NCBI GenBank assembly: GCA_015501055.1
Contig: JADNYV010000518.1
Coordinates: 1 to 24,237 of the forward strand
Direction: 5' to 3'
DNA: 24,237 nt
From: Mucidula mucida
Taxonomy: Eukaryota; Basidiomycota; Agaricomycetes; Agaricales; Physalacriaceae
Of this stretch, positions 19,166 through 24,237 are shown one piece after another. Made by a program: the position numbers and the translations under genes. The stretch's first letter is position 1; each line of letters opens with the position of its first letter. Below the pieces are notes generated by a model. It did not search any database and was not told where the DNA came from. It worked only from the letters and a program-made list of their open reading frames with translations.

Positions 19166-22100
19166 ATGACGAGCGTCAACGATATTGCTGCGCTCCCGCA
19201 GCTGGACAAGAAGGACTCCCAGGACGTTGAGAAGTCGGCTGTGACTGATGTGTCCTACGAGAAAGTCGATGTTTCTAGCGACATCTCGGATGTGCTGGAT
19301 GATGAGGTTGTTATCCAGAAGGCTGAAGACGTTGCTGTTCAGGTAAGTCTACCGCCGTCTCATTCTTCTTCGGTCACTGAATATCTTCATAGGTCATCTC
19401 GACTCGCGATGATCCCGATGTACCAATTTTCACGTTCCGATTGGTCTTCCTGGGAATTGGCTTGAGCGCCTTCTCAGCTGTAAGTGTCCCGCGACTTGAA
19501 GACTTGATACTCAAGTTGTTACTTCCGTCAGGTGCTTGCCACAATATACACGTTCAAGCCACAGAATGCGAGTGTATCTCAGCTGTTCTGTTTGATCATT
19601 GCCTACGTTCTAGGCGAAGGCATGGCCGGTTCGTCATTACGCTCGGCCAGCTCAACGTTTAATTTATCACGGCTCGCCCAGGTTTTATTCCTACCCGCGG
19701 ATACTGGAAATATCTTAATCCTGGGCCCTTCAATATCAAGTATGTCATTTTTGGAGATCGTCTGCCTATGTTGTCCTCATCTTCACAGGGAGCACACTGC
19801 TATCGTTATAATGGCTTCTACCGCCTCGACGGTCTCCACAACAATGGAGGTCATTGCCGCGATGGGTGCGATATTTTGGACTATCTCGTTAAGCAAATAA
19901 AGTGCTTACTAGCCGCTCACAGATTTATTCTACGATCTCAAGTTGAACGCCGGTGTTGCCATTTTCCAAATCTTTGCTACTCAAATGATTGGATATGGGA
20001 TTGCCGGACTCTGTATGTTACTCCACTCTATGTTTTTGATCGTGTGCTCATTTCTCACAGTGAGAAATCTCCTTGTCTATCCTACTTAGTGAGCATCCAT
20101 AGTCTAGCATGAGTTGGACACATCACCGACCACAAAATCTTACTAGCGCCTTCTATCCCACGTATATTTCGGTTGTAAACTTATTGCAGAGTTTACACTT
20201 CGACGGCGCACTCAACGTCAAGAAACGGAGATTCTTCTGGATCGTGGTACGCTTCTGTCATGTATGCCAACCCTCACTTTTCGACTCTCCCTACAGTTCG
20301 CCGCAATCTTCTTTTGGGAATGGATTCCTCAATACCCGGTGAGTACAAGAGCGCTCCCGCAGCGCCAGTTCTCTAAGTGTCGTGCACAGTTCCCGCTCCT
20401 TACGGCCATCTCTATCATATGCCTTGTGGACAACGGTCGGCACGACTTTGTTCGCAATCTCTTCGGTGCTGGATCCAGTAACGAGGGCATTGGCATGTTC
20501 TCCTTTGGACTGTCCTGGACTCTTATCACCCAAGGCAACCCCCTTGTATGGCCCCTCCAAACTCGTGAGCGATTTGTTGTCCGTGTATCACGGCTTGTAC
20601 TGACGTTCCTGCAGAGGTTAACTCGTACAGTACGTACCTGGCTTCATGAGGGTGGCGTGTTTTCTAACAGTCTACAGTCGGTATGGCCCTTGGCTATATC
20701 GTCTTGACGGCTTCTTACTACACTAACGTCTTCAACGGCCGCAATCTCAAGTGGATGTCCAGTTCTCTCTTCGGTGAAGACGGCGACACCTACGACCAGA
20801 CCGCCGTTATCGACAGCAACTTCCACCTCAACCAGACGGCTCTCGCCGAGGTCGGACTTCCCCGCTATACGACAACTTACGCCATCAGTCAACTGTGCTA
20901 CAACCTTTCTCTTGGAAGCGCCATTACTTATGTTTTCTTATGGCACTGGAAGGACCTCAAACACGCATTTGGAAGTATGCAGTTTTTGCGCAAAGGACAT
21001 GCAGACGTCAATGACCCGCATTACGAAGGTTCGATATTGGGTCGCCTCTTGAGCATACCTGTAACTGTCATCCCTAGAAATGAAGAAGTATCCCGAAGTC
21101 CCACAATGGGCTTATGCCGCACTCTTCGTCGTTTCACTGGCACTGTCCATCGGTCTTGGCTATGCCGGTCCCAACGGCGCCGTCCTGATTCCTGCCTGGA
21201 GTGTCATTCTCTTCACAGTGATGGCCGCCTTCTTCGCGCTCATCATTGGCTTCAGTATGTTCCATCTCGCCATCTCGTCGACGTCTATTGATCCCGCACA
21301 GTTTCCGCAACCACCGGGTTATCGTTGGCGATCAAGTATGCTGTCCAGATCATCGCCGCTTTCATTCATCCTGGTCAACCCATGTGCGTTCAGCCACTGG
21401 ATCGACGTGTGTCGTACTCACAGGCGTCCTTAGAACGGTTATGTATGCAAACTTGTTCGGCAATGCATCCGCATTCCAGACTGTCTATCTGTTGCAAGGT
21501 ATGTCTCGTTCTTGAGTCTGTTGCTCAACCCGCTAATGTGGAGTATAGATCTCAAGCTGGGCCAGTACACCAAGCTGCCTCCTCGTGCTACGTTTGCCGC
21601 GCAAATGGTAAGTGACGTGCTGGCCTTCCTGTCTATTCCTCATCGATGAATGTCAAGGCGGGTTCTATCCTTGGATCCATCTTTAATTACACCAGTACGA
21701 TATCCCACCTTCATCTGCGCTCCGCAATCTGACGAGTCTCGTCACAGTGATGCAAACCATCGTTACGAATAACCGCGAGGTTCTGAAAGACCCGACTGGT
21801 ACGCGTGTGGTCAGTCTCTTTTCTGATCATGTTTTCTGCCCGCGCTCATTGAGTCCTCAGTGGAGTGGGTGGATAATTCAATCCATCAACTCTGGTTCTG
21901 TTGCCATGGGTGCTCTTGGAAAAGAACTCTTCACATATGGCAAACCAGCCGGATATTGGATCATTCCGTTTGGCATGTAAGTCGACCTCCACCCTTCGAG
22001 CATGGAATGCGCTATTCAAACGTGAAACAGGGTTATCGGGCTTCTCGCGCCTATTCCTTTCTGGCTCGTTTATCACTTCTCGAATCCCGAAAGTAAGCTG

Positions 22101-22518
22101 GCGAAAACGATGAAGTACCTGAACATCCCAATCATAACGTTGTACATCGGCTAGTACGTGCCTCCTTGCTCTACCTTTCATGCTTTCCTTATCTTTGCTT
22201 CTCAAGTCTCCCGTACTCGGTCAACGGCCAGTGGTGGTCATGTCTCGTTATCGGATTCGTCTCGCAGTGGTGGCTGAGAACACGCAGGCCTGGATGGTTT
22301 GTCAAGGTTTGTCGTAGAACTTTCTTCACAATGAGCGCTCTGACCTCCGGCGCTTTCAGTACAACTACCTCATGTCAGCCGCTCTCGATGGTGGGAGCCA
22401 AGTCATTTTATTCATCCTCAGTTTCGCTGTATTCGGGGCAAGCGGTAACGCTGTCGACTTCCCGTCGTGGTGGGGAAATCCTTCTAACTTGTCAGCGGAT
22501 CGGTGCAAGTCTACATGA
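19166..22518 (+). CDS. OPT-family oligopeptide transporter, 22 exons
   Basis: Proton-coupled importer of small peptides (or metal-chelating peptides) in the plasma membrane. Exons: 19166-19342, 19393-19479, 19532-19628, 19682-19739, 19789-19865, 19923-20012, 20061-20088, 20147-20246, 20297-20338, 20390-20564, 20615-20629, 20678-21028, 21078-21254, 21302-21383, 21434-21498, 21549-21607, 21658-21694, 21748-21809, 21861-21976, 22031-22153, 22207-22306 and 22360-22518. That is 758 aa, the family size. The N-terminal 60 residues are acidic and cytosolic, followed by about 14-16 membrane helices. OPT blocks: FIPTRGYWKYLNPGPFNIKE, FFWEWIPQYPFPLLTAIS, HPGQPITVMYANLFGNASA, DLKLGQYTKLPPRATFAAQM, YSVNGQWWSCLVIGF and NAVDFPSWWGNP near the C-terminus. 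All 21 introns are 47-58 nt and every junction keeps frame. Exon 11 is only 15 nt. Start chosen at the first in-frame ATG after a stop-rich leader. Confidence 0.94.
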
Positions 22519-22899
22519 GCTTCACCATGTTTGTCTATACTCTGTAAAATATAAATAGTAGTCGCGAATCATCGCGCCATCATTTTGAATGACAGTCATA
22601 TCCCAGTGTGGTTATGACGATCTTATGGAATGGGGAGAAAGCTATCAGCGCCGGTGATAACTATTTCAAGCGATTCCGCGGGTGGCTTGACTGACGAACT
22701 GCCGCTTTGCAGGATAAATGGTGGCTATCATTTACATTCAGTGTTACCAATCAACATTTAGTCTGCGCCACAGATCACCGGTGGCTGCGGCCCGGCAGCT
22801 GTTTGAGTAGTTCAGAAACATAATGTCGAGCGCTCAACATCAAATCGAAAGCATAAAAACACTGATACTAGTACAAAGGTCCAGAAAACATTCTTTCGT
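22519..22899. other. Intergenic region between convergent genes
   Basis: About 380 bp between the stop codons of the OPT transporter (plus) and the NTF2-like gene (minus). It should contain both 3' UTRs; nothing else stands out. Confidence 0.5.
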
Positions 22900-23435
22900 T
22901 TACGCAACAGGATTTAGATGAATTGGAGCGGCCTTGTCAGTCGAGGTGAAGAACATTTGCGAGATCACTCTTTTGCCGTCTTCTTCTTCCAGTCTGATGG
23001 CAAGGATCATGACCTCGTGGAGCGCCGTCCAAGTAGAACACTCACTTGAGACTTATCATAGCAGATGTCAGCATCTGCGCTGGCCCCACGCGGATCCTAA
23101 ACTTCATCGAACGCGTTATAACCGCAAATCCAGCTACAACGCCTGCTTCCTGCTCCACGTCGTTAACAACTTCTATCATGAACGCATTGAACGCTCACCG
23201 CATCCTCAAAGATCTCCTTCCACTCAATCTGCACCCCCGCCGCAGCTCCAAACTTGTGCGCCAACGTCGCCTGAAACGCGTCGAGTGAGACGGGCCCCGC
23301 ATGGTTCACATATATCTGCGCGTTTTGGGCGAACGGGCTCGCCGGAGAGTCGGTGGTATGCGCAGATTCAATCAAGGCGGATATCGCTGATTTCGCCATG
23401 TCTATCAGGGAGTCGGACTGTGACTGAGCGGACAT
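22900..23435 (-). CDS. NTF2-like small protein, 144 aa
   Basis: Exons on the minus strand: 23199-23435, 23046-23149 and 22900-22993, with introns of 49 and 52 nt. The joined protein is coherent: N-terminal helices (DSLIDMAKSAISALIES), then AFQATLAHKFG and VQIEWKEIFEDA, followed by strand-like segments (GVVAGFAVITRSMKFRI, MLTSAMISLKLEEEDGKRVI) and a short tail ending LNPVA. Helices followed by a curved beta-sheet in about 140 aa fit the NTF2-like/SnoaL-like fold common in small fungal proteins. No catalytic residues can be pointed to, and function is unknown. No signal peptide. The second intron's acceptor was chosen at CCATCAG (22994) because the nearer GAG acceptor leads straight into a stop. 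Confidence 0.75.
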
Positions 23436-24237
23436 AGTGGTGGTAGGTGGCTGAGAGAGTTTAAGTGATCGACGTCATTGAGGTACCAGCGGCACTGCCA
23501 CTATGTGGCGCCGCACAGCGCGCTCTGAGGGGCGATTGGTGTGTTCAGCTATGCTATGAAAGGAGATTTCAATTAGAGGTGCATACTGTATTTGACCTCG
23601 ACAGCAATGCCTGCCATCCAACTAAGAATAGCAGCTATGCTGAGTTTGCGAAGCACGATCTTCTCCTAGTATTTAGCTCATCGTGCATCCATCGATAAGC
23701 CAGTCAGCAGAGATTCAAAAGAAGTAAGCCGTGTAAAGCATTGTAGCTCAGCGACATGGAGAACGATTTCGTAGTGGTTCCAAGATACCGTACTCAAGAT
23801 CATGATCGAATTCCAGGTTGCACGTCTCTTTAATTGTCCGCTCGTGGTCCGGTCACTCTGTCTCCTCCCAATGAATTCATCTATCCTACAAACGTGGAGA
23901 CCAACTGTCAATGTCCGAGTATCTCAGCGCGTCGATTTACGCAAACCCCGAGACTAGCAAAGAGGATACTTTAAACGACGCTGATAACGGTATAACGAAA
24001 TGCATAACGTGGTCGATCCTCTCGGACGCCTCGAGTCGCCATCGACATCACTCGTACCTCTGAGTAATTAAGGGGAGGGCTCGGAGGAATCACGAGTCAG
24101 GCATTAGACCTATCAAGACGAAAAATGCACACCAGTCGGAGATGATATGCCATGATGAGTCCAATAATATGTGGCGCGACTTGTCTTGACGTTCGAGACT
24201 CTGCTTCACATGATTACAAGACGATAACAATACAGTT
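23436..24237. other. Intergenic region to window end
   Basis: About 800 bp upstream of the NTF2-like gene. Open frames are short, without splice-supported extension or recognisable family. I see no tRNA, repeat or transposon end. A neighbouring gene's promoter may begin here. Confidence 0.4.

Overview
The window is nuclear DNA from a filamentous fungus, most likely a mushroom-forming basidiomycete (Agaricomycetes). The genes are densely packed on both strands. They are broken by many very short introns, mostly 46-59 nt, with GT..AG borders and CTAAC/CTGAC-like branch points. The protein families are fungal: EMC4, a TRIP4/Rqt4-type zinc-finger protein, a secreted agmatinase-family enzyme, an OPT transporter and a hAT transposase of the agaric BED-finger type. 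I rebuilt the exon structures by hand from splice signals, reading-frame phase and protein continuity.

Left part (1-4534): a non-coding stretch with a dispersed 13-bp repeat, then a small spliced gene of unknown function (960-1348). Next comes a very compact trio: a TRIP4-like zinc-finger gene (minus), EMC4 (plus, start codons 32 bp apart) and an alpha/beta-hydrolase esterase (minus, stop codons 32 bp apart from EMC4).

Middle part (4535-11419): a small predicted secreted protein gene (HsbA-like, minus) is split by 6.3 kb of hAT transposon. The insertion is two copies of the same 3,145-bp element, one inserted into the other. Each has its own 8-bp target-site duplication (outer CACGGGAC, inner CCAATGGT), CAGTGTTG terminal inverted repeats and dense GGTCA/TGACC subterminal motifs. 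The inner copy has an intact 840-aa transposase gene. The outer copy's gene is interrupted only at its last two codons. The outer insertion lies inside a 57-nt intron of the host gene, between the predicted branch point and the 3' splice site.

Right part (11889-23435): a five-exon gene for a beta-rich, adhesin-like protein (minus), a DUF6914-like single-exon gene (plus), glutathione reductase (plus, five exons including a 17-nt microexon), a secreted agmatinase/arginase-family enzyme (minus, seven exons), an OPT oligopeptide transporter (plus, 22 exons) and a small NTF2-like protein (minus, three exons). The agmatinase and OPT genes are divergent and share an intergenic region with five GATA-factor sites in 67 bp, which suggests shared nitrogen control of peptide uptake and guanidino-nitrogen use. 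The last 800 bp show no gene I can support.
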